DNA of 64,000 nucleotides, taken from positions 22,938 to 86,937 of the forward strand of contig JAUNVL010000003.1 of the NCBI GenBank assembly GCA_030537675.1. The letters run 5' to 3'. This document shows positions 16,428 through 24,620 of this stretch, piece by piece (within the stretch, counting starts at the first letter, position 1; every line of letters starts with the position of its first letter). The position numbers were made by a program, and so were the translations under genes. This DNA is from Propionibacteriaceae bacterium. GTDB taxonomy: Bacteria > Actinomycetota > Actinomycetes > Propionibacteriales > Propionibacteriaceae. The notes below the pieces were generated by a model. It did not search any database. It was not told the origin of the DNA and saw nothing but the letters and a program-made list of their open reading frames with translations.

Positions 16428-17912
16428 TCAGCGGTTCGCGGCGCGTCGCACCAGCAGCGCGGAGCCGAGGCCCAACGCCAGGACCACTGCGGCGGCCCAG
16501 ACCGCTGCGCCGGCCGCCGAGGCGAACTGAGTGGCGTCCACGTCGCGGAAGTTGCTGCTTCCCAGCGCCACCGCCAGTGCTGTACCGCCGACGGCGCTGC
16601 CCAGTGCGGAGCCGACCTGCCGGACGGTGCTCTGGACGGCGCTTCCGGAGCCCGACTGGCTGACGGGAACATCCCGCAGCACCGTCGACGTCAGCTGGGC
16701 GGATGCAAGGCCGAGTCCGACGCCGTAGGGCAGGAGGACCAGCGCCACGAGCCAGGGAGACAGGCTCATGCCCACGACCACTGCCGTGCCGACGATGCCG
16801 ACGAGTTCCAGCCCGAGTCCCAGCACCACCACGTTGGGTGAGCCGAAGCGGGCGGACAAGTGCCTGGCGCTGGCGCCCGCGATGAAGGCGCCGCCGGCCA
16901 TGGCTGCGAGCACGAAGCCCGCGCCCAGGACGTCGAGGCCCAGTGAGTTCACGAGGTGCAGAGGAAGGATGAAGACGAGCGAGAATTCCCCGACGGCCAC
17001 CAACCCTGCGGTGACGTTGCCCCAGGCGAAGGTGGGGATGCGGAACAGGGTGGTGTCGAGCATTGCCGAGGCGTGCCGCTGCGTGCGGCTGGCCTCACGC
17101 AGCACGAAGACCGTGATCAGGATGGCCCCCAGTGCCAGGGCGATGGGGACGGGGGAAATCGCAGCGTCCACGGGCCAGGTGAGGGAACCGATGGCAAAGG
17201 GTGCCTTCGGTGAGAACCAGCCGAGGCTGGAGCCCTCGATGAGCCCGAAGACCAGGGCGCCGAAACCGAGGGCGGACAACACGGGGCCGACGAGGTCCCA
17301 GCCGCTGCCCTCGTCCGTTCCGAGGGTCTCCCTGACGTAGAAGGTGGCGGCGAAGATGACGCCGATGCCCAGTGGGATATTGACCCAGAAGATCCAGGGC
17401 CAGTCCGCCACCTGGGTCAGCCAGCCACCCAGGAGTGGACCGATGGCAGCGGCGCCGGACATCACGGCGCCCCAGACGCCGAACGCCGCGGCGCGGTCCT
17501 TGCCACGGAAGGTGGCATTCACCGTTGACAGTGTGGAGGGCAGGATCAGTGCACCGCCCACGCCCTGGACGGCTCGGGAGGCGATCAGAAGATCGCCGCT
17601 GGTGGCCATGGCCGCCAGGATGCTGCCGAGCATGAAGATGGCCACGCCCCCGATCATCAGCCGCCGTCGGCCGAACCGGTCGCCCAGACGGCCGAACGTC
17701 AGGAGGAGGGCGGCGAAGACCACCGAGTAGAGGCTGTTGATCCACTGGGCCTCGGTGAGGCTGAGGTCGAGGTCACCGATGATGACGGGGAGCGCCACAC
17801 CGACGATGGTGCCGTCGAGCACCACCATGGCGAGCGCGAGGGCCAGTACCCACAATCCGATCCAGTCGGATCGTGTGGGGCGGCTTGCTTCGGCCTGGCG
17901 CATTTCGCTCAT
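16428..17912 (-). CDS. DHA2-family MFS drug efflux transporter (14 TM)
   Basis: Proton-driven multidrug exporter of the EmrB/QacA group. The 494-residue protein has about 14 hydrophobic segments, motif D1 near LDGTIVGVALPVI, motif A GRLGDRFGRRRLMIGG near residue 74 and motif C-like GVGGALILPST. It overlaps the DUF2871 gene by one base at its start, so the two are transcribed together from the promoter at 18426-18454. A TetR regulator is encoded divergently, the usual arrangement for substrate-induced efflux. The substrate is not predictable. Confidence 0.92.
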   Translation of the reverse strand: MSEMRQAEASRPTRSDWIGLWVLALALAMVVLDGTIVGVALPVIIGDLDLSLTEAQWINSLYSVVFAALLLTFGRLGDRFGRRRLMIGGVAIFMLGSILAAMATSGDLLIASRAVQGVGGALILPSTLSTVNATFRGKDRAAAFGVWGAVMSGAAAIGPLLGGWLTQVADWPWIFWVNIPLGIGVIFAATFYVRETLGTDEGSGWDLVGPVLSALGFGALVFGLIEGSSLGWFSPKAPFAIGSLTWPVDAAISPVPIALALGAILITVFVLREASRTQRHASAMLDTTLFRIPTFAWGNVTAGLVAVGEFSLVFILPLHLVNSLGLDVLGAGFVLAAMAGGAFIAGASARHLSARFGSPNVVVLGLGLELVGIVGTAVVVGMSLSPWLVALVLLPYGVGLGLASAQLTSTVLRDVPVSQSGSGSAVQSTVRQVGSALGSAVGGTALAVALGSSNFRDVDATQFASAAGAAVWAAAVVLALGLGSALLVRRAANR

Positions 17913-18373
17913 CAGACCGCTTCGCTCACCAGTTCGGCGCGAGGTGCTGATGCGTCAGCCTTCAGGCGGGAGCGCAGGGCAAGGAAGAACATCACGAAGG
18001 CAACGGTGAGGGCGATGTGGCCCAGCCCGGAAATGCCGGCGATGGCCTTGCTCTCAGCCGCTGCGCTGCCGAGCACCTGCAGCGAACCCTTGAACACCTG
18101 GGCGCCCACCGTGACGACGGTGCCAGCGACCCAGGTCCAGAAGAAGCCGCCGAACGCCTTGCTGCGGCTGAGTTCGAACTCGCGTTCCAGCAGCAGGAAA
18201 ACCAGGCCGAAGACGGTGCCGAGGACCAGGAAGTGCGTGTGGGTGGTGGACAGCTGGGTGCCACCGGGGTGATCGGTGAAATGCGTCAGCTCTCGGTAGT
18301 ACAGCCCTGCCAGCAGCCCCAGCCCGGTGAAGGCGGCCGCTGCGCGGTAGAACATGGTGGTGGCGCGTGTCAT
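17912..18373 (-). CDS. DUF2871 family membrane protein
   Basis: Four-helix membrane protein of unknown function, 153 residues, with segments near 8-25, 44-62, 75-95 and 112-132. The sequence GLYYRELTHF, TTHTHFLVLGTVFGLVFLLL and GISGLGHIALTVAFVMFFLAL fits the DUF2871 family found in corynebacteria and relatives. It is the first gene of a two-gene operon with the DHA2 efflux pump, and a TetR regulator is encoded divergently 134 bases away. The family is often linked to transport or haem-copper-like membrane proteins, but no biochemical role is known to me. Confidence 0.75.
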   Translation of the reverse strand: MTRATTMFYRAAAAFTGLGLLAGLYYRELTHFTDHPGGTQLSTTHTHFLVLGTVFGLVFLLLEREFELSRSKAFGGFFWTWVAGTVVTVGAQVFKGSLQVLGSAAAESKAIAGISGLGHIALTVAFVMFFLALRSRLKADASAPRAELVSEAV

Positions 18374-18406
18374 GAAACTTCTTTCCGGTTGAACTCAAGC
18401 GACGGT

Positions 18407-18454
18407 GTGTCTCTAAGATGCTTTCATTCTAGGTTGGAGACACAGTGTCGTCAA
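18407..18454 (-). promoter_or_regulatory. Promoter of the DUF2871-efflux operon with overlapping palindromic operator
   Basis: On the minus strand a TTGACG -35 box (18449-18454) and a TAGAAT -10 box (18426-18431) are exactly 17 bases apart. A perfect palindrome GACAC-A-GTGTC (18439-18449) covers most of the spacer, and a wider inverted repeat GTGTCTC (18407-18413) / GAGACAC (18437-18443) brackets the -10 box. Such placement would block RNA polymerase when a dimer is bound. The TetR protein encoded divergently at 18508 is the obvious ligand, and the site may also control tetR, which has a TAGAAT -10 candidate at 18470. Confidence 0.7.
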
Positions 18455-18507
18455 CTGAGAAGCATGGGTTAGAATGAGGCACTCAGGTCCGAAAGGTGGA
18501 GTTCCGC

Positions 18508-19107
18508 ATGCCCCGTATCTCTGCGCCCACCGTGGCCGAACATCGCACCAGGATCCAGCGTCAGCTCGTGGATGCCGCCGAGCAGATACTCCGCTCCGGC
18601 GAGCCCGATGCGCTGACGGCCTCGGCCGTGACATCCGCCGTAGGCATCGCGCGCAACAGCATCTACCGATACGTCGAGAGCGTCGACGATCTGCGCGGCC
18701 TCGTGCTCGCCCGCCACCTCCCGGCATGGCTCGACGCGGTGGAGAGTGAACTGGCCACCATCGAGGATCCGGCAGAGCGCATCGCCGTCTGGGTGCGCGC
18801 CAACGTGGAGCAGGCCGCGCGCAGCGGGCACGGCTGGCTCATGGGTTTGGGACAGACCACCGTGCCGTCCGAGGCCACCGTCAAGGTCATGGAAACTGCC
18901 CACGCCGTCATGCGCGACGTTCTTGCCGACGCCTGGATGAGGCTCGCGGAGGACCGGGACGCGGCCATGGTGGCCGCCGGCTTCACCCGCGGCATCCTGG
19001 AGTCAGGTTTCAAGCAACTCGATGCTGGTCGTGATCCCGAGCTCGTCGCCCGGATGGGTGAGGAGACGGCACGCTGCCTCGTCGCCGTCGTCACTGGCCG
19101 CCGCTGA
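18508..19107 (+). CDS. TetR family transcriptional regulator
   Basis: One-component repressor, 199 residues. The N-terminal HTH (about 15-62) reads RIQRQLVDAAEQILRSGEPD followed by LTASAVTSAVGIARNSIYRYVES; the rest is an all-helical ligand-binding and dimer domain without cysteines in the core. The ATG at 18508 follows AGGTGGAG. It is divergent from the DUF2871/efflux operon, and palindromes lie between the two (18407-18454), so local repression relieved by the pump substrate is likely. Its last bases converge on the SQR-like gene. Confidence 0.88.
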   Translation: MPRISAPTVAEHRTRIQRQLVDAAEQILRSGEPDALTASAVTSAVGIARNSIYRYVESVDDLRGLVLARHLPAWLDAVESELATIEDPAERIAVWVRANVEQAARSGHGWLMGLGQTTVPSEATVKVMETAHAVMRDVLADAWMRLAEDRDAAMVAAGFTRGILESGFKQLDAGRDPELVARMGEETARCLVAVVTGRR

Positions 19108-19131
19108 GCGACCGCTCGTGACCGCGTGCGG

Positions 19132-20307
19132 TCAGACCTTGCCGCGCAGGATGCGTTTGAAGTAGACCACCGGCAGGACGAAACGGTCCACCCACCACAT
19201 GGTCCTGCGGGGGCGGATGAGGTCGATGATGGGCACGCTCGGCTGGGGTTGGCCGTCACGGTCGATCTCGACGAGCATCAATTTGTGACGCTCCACCGTG
19301 ATGGGCATGACGGTGTAGCCGTCGTACTGGTCGAACGATGACGGATCAGACGTCAGGATGTTGTGGGCCAGCACCACCACCTGCTTGCGCAGCGCGCCGC
19401 CGGAAGGTTTGATGCCCAGATCGGCGACGTCGCCCAGCGACCAGATGGCGGGGTGTCGGCGGTGTTGGAGTGTCAACGCGTCGACGTCCACGAGGCCGGC
19501 TGCGGTGTCACCTGCCAGGTCACTTTCAGCGATCCATCGCGGGGCGCGGTAGTGGGGGATCACGTGGGCGTAGCTGACGTCATCCAGCACCTGATCGCCC
19601 CCGGACGTCGCGATCTGGACGCTTCTGTCATCGAGGCGGGCGACGTGCGCCTCGCGGTGCACGGTGATTCCATACGACTCCAGCTCGGCTTCCAGAACCG
19701 CGTCGGCTCGGGGAACTGCGATGGGGGAGGGGCCTGGCAGGACGAGGTGGACGTCGATGTTCTGCAGGACGGTGCTTCGCCGCCAGTGGTCGCAGGCCAT
19801 GAACAGGGGTTTGAGGGCGGTGGCGCTGCATGGTGCCGGTTCCGGTGGCATGGAGAAGACCACACGGCCTTCGGTCAGATCCTGCAACGCTGGCCACACG
19901 AGGGGTGCGGTCTGGACGATGAACGAGGAACCGGCCCAGCCGGCGGCGTACGCCTCGGCCAGACCGGGCGTGGCGTCCCAGTCCTCCTCGAGGCCGGTGG
20001 CCACCACCAACGTGGTGCTGCGGATCTGGCGGCCGCTCTTCATCAGCACGCTCGGACCGTCGACGTCCACGGACACCACCTCGTCCTGGACCCAGGTGCA
20101 GCCACCGGGCATGACGCCGCCTGCTGGCCGCTCGAGTGACGCCATCGTCGCCTCCCCGGCTCCCACGTAGTTCAGGAGCGGACGGTAGCGGTGGGTGGAC
20201 TCGGACTCCACGATCGCGACGTCCTGGGCACCGTCGAGGAGCAGTCGCGCCGCCAGTGAGATTCCGGCGTTGCCGCCACCGATGATCAGCACCTCATGAT
20301 GTGTCAT
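19132..20307 (-). CDS. Sulfide:quinone oxidoreductase-like FAD protein
   Basis: Two-dinucleotide-binding flavoprotein of 391 residues related to the SQR/NDH-2 superfamily. FAD motif GGGNAGISLAARLLLDG is near residue 8, and the second FAD segment IWSLGDVADLGIKPSG near 300. The stretch PPEPAPCSATALKP near 160 aligns with the first catalytic cysteine region of type-II SQR (SQOR), but the second cysteine, which in SQOR follows the GD of the C-terminal FAD motif, is replaced by valine (GDVAD). A C-terminal basic amphipathic tail (VVYFKRILRGKV) would suit membrane attachment. The ATG at 20307 follows GGGGGAG. Sulfide or persulfide oxidation is plausible but not assured. Confidence 0.75.
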   Translation of the reverse strand: MTHHEVLIIGGGNAGISLAARLLLDGAQDVAIVESESTHRYRPLLNYVGAGEATMASLERPAGGVMPGGCTWVQDEVVSVDVDGPSVLMKSGRQIRSTTLVVATGLEEDWDATPGLAEAYAAGWAGSSFIVQTAPLVWPALQDLTEGRVVFSMPPEPAPCSATALKPLFMACDHWRRSTVLQNIDVHLVLPGPSPIAVPRADAVLEAELESYGITVHREAHVARLDDRSVQIATSGGDQVLDDVSYAHVIPHYRAPRWIAESDLAGDTAAGLVDVDALTLQHRRHPAIWSLGDVADLGIKPSGGALRKQVVVLAHNILTSDPSSFDQYDGYTVMPITVERHKLMLVEIDRDGQPQPSVPIIDLIRPRRTMWWVDRFVLPVVYFKRILRGKV

Positions 20308-20489
20308 GTGCTCCCCCAAGTCCTCACCCGCTGTGGACCACCAACATAGCTTCGGGCAGAACCACGGCGTCAGCTTCACTCTCGGCGGATAAGTGCGGCC
20401 AGATCCATTTTGAGGCTGTTCCACGGCCGGCGGGATCCAGACGTACTTTTCCGTCACGTGACTGCCGTGCACCCGGGTAGGGGACGGGT

Positions 20490-20981
20490 TCAGCGCTGCA
20501 GCGCCGGTCCGGGGGCGATTCGGACGGGCCCTCGCGCCGCGCGGACATCGACCGGTTCGCCCTTCTGCTGCACCACGACGACCTGCTGTTCCACCAGTTC
20601 GTGAGCAACGTCACGAGCCACGGGGACGACGCCCCGCCACTCGGTGCCACCGACGACACGCGCCGCGTCGCTGGGACAGATGGTGCTGCCGTCCCGGTGG
20701 CGCAGGAGCGTGCGGATGGTGGCGGCCAACCGGTCCCGAAGGCCCTGCTCGCTGGCGTCCTCCCACCACGGCTCGCCCCGCTCCCCGAGGGCCACCTTGG
20801 CGTCCTGGACCAGCGGCCGTGCGTCGTCGCCGCGACGACCCACCTCGCGTCGGGCACGCATCAGCTCGGAGACCAGTTCGGTGCGCAGGTTCTCAGGGAT
20901 GCCGGTGTCACTCGCACGCCACTTTCTTCCGTTCACCACGATGTGGTGCCCGTCCGCTGTGCGCTCGACGTCGTCGGTCAT
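20490..20981 (-). CDS. DUF3253 domain protein
   Basis: Protein of unknown function, 163 residues. The N-terminal part (HHIVVNGRKWRASDTGIP followed by ENLRTELVSELMRARR) is a short conserved module often annotated without function; the C-terminal half (about 95-160, with STICPSDAARVVGG, WRGVVPVARDVAHELV and EPVDVRAARGPVRI) matches DUF3253, a winged-helix-like domain. The ATG at 20981 gives MTDDVERTADGHH; no strong ribosome-binding site precedes it, and an ATG ten codons upstream is possible. It lies alone between the SQR-like gene and the catalase terminator. Confidence 0.7.
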   Translation of the reverse strand: MTDDVERTADGHHIVVNGRKWRASDTGIPENLRTELVSELMRARREVGRRGDDARPLVQDAKVALGERGEPWWEDASEQGLRDRLAATIRTLLRHRDGSTICPSDAARVVGGTEWRGVVPVARDVAHELVEQQVVVVQQKGEPVDVRAARGPVRIAPGPALQR

Positions 20982-21034
20982 GAGGGCGAGCCTAGAGGGG
21001 CCCCTGATCATTGCTCCCTCGGCACAAAGCGTGA

Positions 21035-21065
21035 TGAGGGGCGCCGAACCAGTCGGCGCCCCTCA
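21035..21065 (-). terminator. Strong hairpin after the catalase gene
   Basis: TGAGGGGCGCCGA (21035-21047) and TCGGCGCCCCTCA (21053-21065) form a perfect 13-base-pair stem with a five-base loop, just downstream of the katA stop on the minus strand. No long T-run follows, as is frequent for actinobacterial terminators. Confidence 0.8.
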
Positions 21066-21075
21066 CGTCACGCGG

Positions 21076-22626
21076 TCAGTTTCTCGCGTTCGTGTCGGAT
21101 TCCCGCAGGACGGCACTGGTGTCCAGGCCGTCGGATCCGGCTTCCAGGTTGGCCTGCACAGCAGCCTTGATGCGGGCGCCGATGTTCTCATCGACGCAGG
21201 ACCAGTACGTGAACGCGCGCTCCAGCACCTCGGGGTGGATTCCCGTCAGGGCACCCGAGACGGTTCCGACGAAGCGCTCGCGGGTGGCGTCGTCGAAGAC
21301 CTCACGCACCAGCGTGCCGGCCTGGCCCCAGTCGTCGTCCTCGGAATGCAGGATGTAGGACTGGCGCACCATCTCGCCATCGGCCTCCCAGCCCTCTGCC
21401 ACAGGGCCTTCCTGGTCGGCGTAGGACCGTCCGAAGCTGTTGGGCGCGTAGACGGGCGCATCACCGGAGTGCTTGTAGGCCATGTTGCCGTCCACCATGT
21501 ACGGATCCGGCGCATCGTTGATGGGCTGGTTCACGGGAAGCTGGTGGAAGTTGGTCCCGATCCGGGCGCGGTGCGCATCGGCATAGGCGAACACACGGCC
21601 CAGCAGCATCTTGTCGGGTGAGAAACCGATCCCCGGAACCGTGTTGCTCGGTGCGAAGGCGGCCTGCTCGATCTCTGCGAAGAAGTTCTTCGGGTTCTCG
21701 TTCAGGGTCATGGTGCCCACCTTGATGAGCGGGTAGTCAGCATGCGGCCACGTCTTCGTGAGGTCGAACGGGTTGAACCGGTAGTCCTTGGCGTCCTCGT
21801 ACGGCATGACCTGGACGGAGAGCTGCCAGCTGGGGTACTCGCCGCGGCCAATGGCATCGAACAGGTCACGACGGTGGTACTCGCCATCAGCACCGGCGAG
21901 ACGCTCCGCCTCGGCGCCCGTGAGGTTTTCCACGCCCTGGTCGGTGTGGAAGTGGTACTTGACCCAGAACTTCTCCCCGGCCTCATTGGTCCACATGTAG
22001 GTGTGCGAGCCGTAGCCGTTCATGTGTCGCCAGGAGCGGGGCAGGCCACGGTCGCCCATGAGGTAGGTGACCTGGTGCGCGGACTCGGGCGTGTGGGTCC
22101 AGAAGTCCCACTGCATGGTGGCGTCGCGCAGACCCGAGTCGGGCAAGCGCTTCTGGGACCGGATGAAGTGCGGGAACTTCATGGGGTCACGGACGAAGAA
22201 CACGGGGGTGTTGTTGCCCACCAGGTCGAAGTTGCCCTCGGTGGTGTAGAAGCGCAGGGAGAAGCCACGCACGTCACGCCACGTGTCGGCTGAGCCCTGT
22301 TCGCCGGCAACGGTGGAGAAGCGGGCCAGCATGCGGGTCTTGGTGCCTGGCTGGAAGACGGCTGCCTTCGTGTAGGCCGACACGTCGCCGGTCACCTCGA
22401 ACTCACCGAACGCGCCCGAACCCTTGGCATGCGGCCGACGCTCAGGAACGTTGGCACGGTTGAAGTGGGCCAGCGTCTCCACCAGGTGCACGTCGTGGAG
22501 CAGCAGCGGACCGTTGGGGGAGAGGCTCAGGCTGTTGCGGTCCGACTCCGCGGGTGCGCCGTTGGAGAGGGCGGATCCACTCGGGTTGGTGCCGTCGTGG
22601 ATGAGGTTGTCCGAAATGTTGTTCAT
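21076..22626 (-). CDS. katA: Haem catalase (monofunctional, small-subunit type)
   Basis: Decomposes hydrogen peroxide. The 516-residue protein shows the distal histidine in [15 protein letters not shown] near 64-78, [20 protein letters not shown] near 140 with the catalytic asparagine, and the proximal haem tyrosine in [17 protein letters not shown] near 350. Length fits the roughly 500-residue clade-3 enzymes. The ATG at 22626 is preceded by GAAAGG. The fur-type regulator lies 70 bases upstream on the same strand and is probably co-transcribed, as in furA-catalase/katG pairs of other actinobacteria. Confidence 0.97.
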   Translation of the reverse strand: MNNISDNLIHDGTNPSGSALSNGAPAESDRNSLSLSPNGPLLLHDVHLVETLAHFNRANVPERRPHAKGSGAFGEFEVTGDVSAYTKAAVFQPGTKTRMLARFSTVAGEQGSADTWRDVRGFSLRFYTTEGNFDLVGNNTPVFFVRDPMKFPHFIRSQKRLPDSGLRDATMQWDFWTHTPESAHQVTYLMGDRGLPRSWRHMNGYGSHTYMWTNEAGEKFWVKYHFHTDQGVENLTGAEAERLAGADGEYHRRDLFDAIGRGEYPSWQLSVQVMPYEDAKDYRFNPFDLTKTWPHADYPLIKVGTMTLNENPKNFFAEIEQAAFAPSNTVPGIGFSPDKMLLGRVFAYADAHRARIGTNFHQLPVNQPINDAPDPYMVDGNMAYKHSGDAPVYAPNSFGRSYADQEGPVAEGWEADGEMVRQSYILHSEDDDWGQAGTLVREVFDDATRERFVGTVSGALTGIHPEVLERAFTYWSCVDENIGARIKAAVQANLEAGSDGLDTSAVLRESDTNARN

Positions 22627-22696
22627 GGTGCCTTTCTCGAGGGTGTGACGGGTGCCCCGCAGCGGCGGGCCCGTTGTGTGTGGGGCCTGTAGTTTC

Positions 22697-23155
22697 TCAG
22701 ACCGGATTCTGTTGGCAGACGGGGCACATGCCCCAGTAGATGACCTCTGCCTCGTCGATGACGTAGTCATGGGTCTGCGGGGGGAGGAGGCACGGTGCCG
22801 TGCCGTGGAGACAATCGACGTCGGCGATGGCGCCGCACCGTCGGCAGGTGATGTGGTGGTGGTTGTCACCGACTCGCGTCTCGTAGCGTGCGGAGGACCC
22901 GGCCGGCTCGGTGCGTCGGACCAGTCCCAGTTTCGTGAAGAGCGCCAGTGCGTCGTATACGGCTTGGGTGGAGACGGCGCCCAACCGGCTCCTGACAATG
23001 CCGGCGACCGCGTCGGCACTGGCGTGGGGGTTCTCGTCCACGGCCGTGAACACGGCGACGCGGGATGCTGTCACCCGGATGCCGCGCTCGCGCAGCGCTG
23101 CCTCAGCCGACGGTGAAGCCGTGGGATCGGGCGCTGTTGCGGGTGTGCTGGGCAT
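22697..23155 (-). CDS. Fur family redox/metal regulator (FurA-like)
   Basis: Ferric-uptake-regulator family repressor, 152 residues. After a short disordered head it has the winged helix ([37 protein letters not shown]), the [10 protein letters not shown] metal/structural-zinc motif near 100 and a final MCPVCQQ Cys pair. The arrangement directly upstream of catalase suggests a FurA/PerR-like peroxide sensor that controls itself and katA. Two ATGs lie six bases apart (23161 and 23155); the second falls seven bases after a -10 box, so translation may be leaderless. Palindromic sequences overlap the promoter (23162-23193). Confidence 0.88.
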   Translation of the reverse strand: MPSTPATAPDPTASPSAEAALRERGIRVTASRVAVFTAVDENPHASADAVAGIVRSRLGAVSTQAVYDALALFTKLGLVRRTEPAGSSARYETRVGDNHHHITCRRCGAIADVDCLHGTAPCLLPPQTHDYVIDEAEVIYWGMCPVCQQNPV

Positions 23156-23161
23156 ATACAT

Positions 23162-23193
23162 CAGAATAGCCCCAATTCTGGAATCAGTCCAGA
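23162..23193 (-). promoter_or_regulatory. fur-katA promoter with overlapping inverted repeats
   Basis: On the minus strand TGGACT and TATTCT are spaced by 17 bases, forming a plausible -35/-10 pair directly before the fur start. Two interlocking inverted repeats cover it: CAGAAT (23162-23167) with ATTCTG (23175-23180), and TCTGGA (23177-23182) with TCCAGA (23188-23193). This is the expected position for an autoregulatory Fur-family operator. No separate promoter was seen between fur and katA. Confidence 0.6.
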
Positions 23194-23224
23194 AAAGCCT
23201 GAAGGTCTCCCAGTACCCTCCTGG

Positions 23225-24532
23225 TCACCAGCCGGTCGGCCCACCTGAACCGGCAGGGTATTCCTCCAGCGGGATCGAACCGTCGGCGAAGGCGTCGAAC
23301 ACGGGCTGCAGGATCTCCCAGGCGCGGACGGGGGAGTCGCAGTGCAACTCGGTGGCGCCGTTTTGGCGCACCAGCCCACGCACCACGCGGCCGTAGGCCG
23401 ACAGCTTCGAGGGCACCAGGCGGGTGTGGAAAGTGGCGCGCTGGAGATTCTCACGATGACCGGGGTCGGAGACGTTGACTTCCATGAGGACGCTGTCGTC
23501 GTCGAATTCCAGCCGCAGCGTCGTGCCCGGGGCGTCGCCCACGGGCTTGTAGTGGACGGTGATTTCCTCGCGGGGGTCGCCGATGCCCTTACCGGAACGC
23601 AGGGTGATGGGCACGCCACGCCAACGGTCGGTGTCCACCGCGAGCCTGACCTGGGCCAGCGTCTCCGTGCCGCGATCTGCGTCCACGCCCTCCTCGGACG
23701 CGTAGTCGGGCAGGGGATGACCGTCGATGCTGCCCTCGGTGTAGCGAGCCCGGCGGGCCGAGGAGGCCACGTCGCCATCGAGGCTGGTGGCGGCCAGGAT
23801 CTTCGCTGCACCCCCGGGGCCATCGGCCGGATCGCACAGCGAATGGGCCATGACCTGGATCAGGTGCGACTGGAGCATGTCGCGCGCTGCGCCCGTGGCG
23901 TCATAGAACTTGGCACGCCCCTCCAGCCCCAGGATTTCGTCGAAGACGAAGGTCAGTGCCTCGACGTCCTCCGCGTGCCACGTATCGGCGAGTGGCCGGT
24001 TGGTCTCCAGCAGACCGCGCAGGTTGACCGTGCCGGACATGCCCAGGAAATGGTCCGAGCGGACGATGTGGTCTTCATTGGTGAATCGGCGCAGGGCGTC
24101 GGTCAGGGCACGGGCGCTGGCGGCATCGGTCCCGAAGGGCTTCTCCAGGACGAACTCCAGGCCTTCGGGCAGGTCCACGTGGGCGAGTGCGTCGACAGTC
24201 TTTTTCGTGATGGCGGGGGAGAGGGCGAAGTAGACGATGGTGCGGCCCGTGCGGCCGGACAGAAGGAGCCCCAGGTCCTCCGCCGACGTGGCATCCGCCG
24301 TCACCCACGACGTCTGCGCCACCAGTGAATCCACCACATCGGGGTGGGCGCCCGCCTCCGTCAGGGCATTGCGCACCTGCTGGGGATAGTCGTCCTCAGC
24401 CTCGTAGCCGACGCCGACGAGCTCGACTTCGAGCGCCGCGTCGAGTTCGACGTACTCGGCGAGGCCGGGTATCAGCAGGCGACGGGCCAGGTCACCGGCA
24501 CCGCCAAGAATCATGAACGTGAGCTTCGTCAT
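23225..24532 (-). CDS. Glucose-6-phosphate dehydrogenase-like protein with altered active site
   Basis: Member of the G6PDH family. The NADP motif GGAGDLARRLLIPGL is near residue 9, the EKPFG motif (LEFVLEKPFGTDAASARAL) near 129 and the C-terminal domain with RSGKGIGDPREEITVHYKP near 290. At 435 residues it is shorter than Zwf (about 480-510) and fits a divergent actinobacterial paralogue group. The active-site motif, normally DHYLGK, reads DHFLGMS near 160: the histidine remains but the lysine that contacts the sugar phosphate is methionine. It is not next to tal, opcA or pgl. The ATG at 24532 gives MTKLTFMILGG. The substrate may differ from glucose 6-phosphate. Confidence 0.8.
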   Translation of the reverse strand: MTKLTFMILGGAGDLARRLLIPGLAEYVELDAALEVELVGVGYEAEDDYPQQVRNALTEAGAHPDVVDSLVAQTSWVTADATSAEDLGLLLSGRTGRTIVYFALSPAITKKTVDALAHVDLPEGLEFVLEKPFGTDAASARALTDALRRFTNEDHIVRSDHFLGMSGTVNLRGLLETNRPLADTWHAEDVEALTFVFDEILGLEGRAKFYDATGAARDMLQSHLIQVMAHSLCDPADGPGGAAKILAATSLDGDVASSARRARYTEGSIDGHPLPDYASEEGVDADRGTETLAQVRLAVDTDRWRGVPITLRSGKGIGDPREEITVHYKPVGDAPGTTLRLEFDDDSVLMEVNVSDPGHRENLQRATFHTRLVPSKLSAYGRVVRGLVRQNGATELHCDSPVRAWEILQPVFDAFADGSIPLEEYPAGSGGPTGW

Positions 24533-24620
24533 GTACGTCAGCCTAGGCACTTCATCCATCCGGGCGGAGCCGCGGCCGCGGAATACACCCCGTGCTCTGG
24601 CGTGGAAGTACCGTGGCGGG

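Noticed and set aside
19119-19134. TGACCGC-GT-GCGGTCA as a terminator between tetR and the SQR-like gene
   Set aside because: Two-base loop, no T-run, and one arm covers the stop of the SQR-like gene; too weak to list as a feature.
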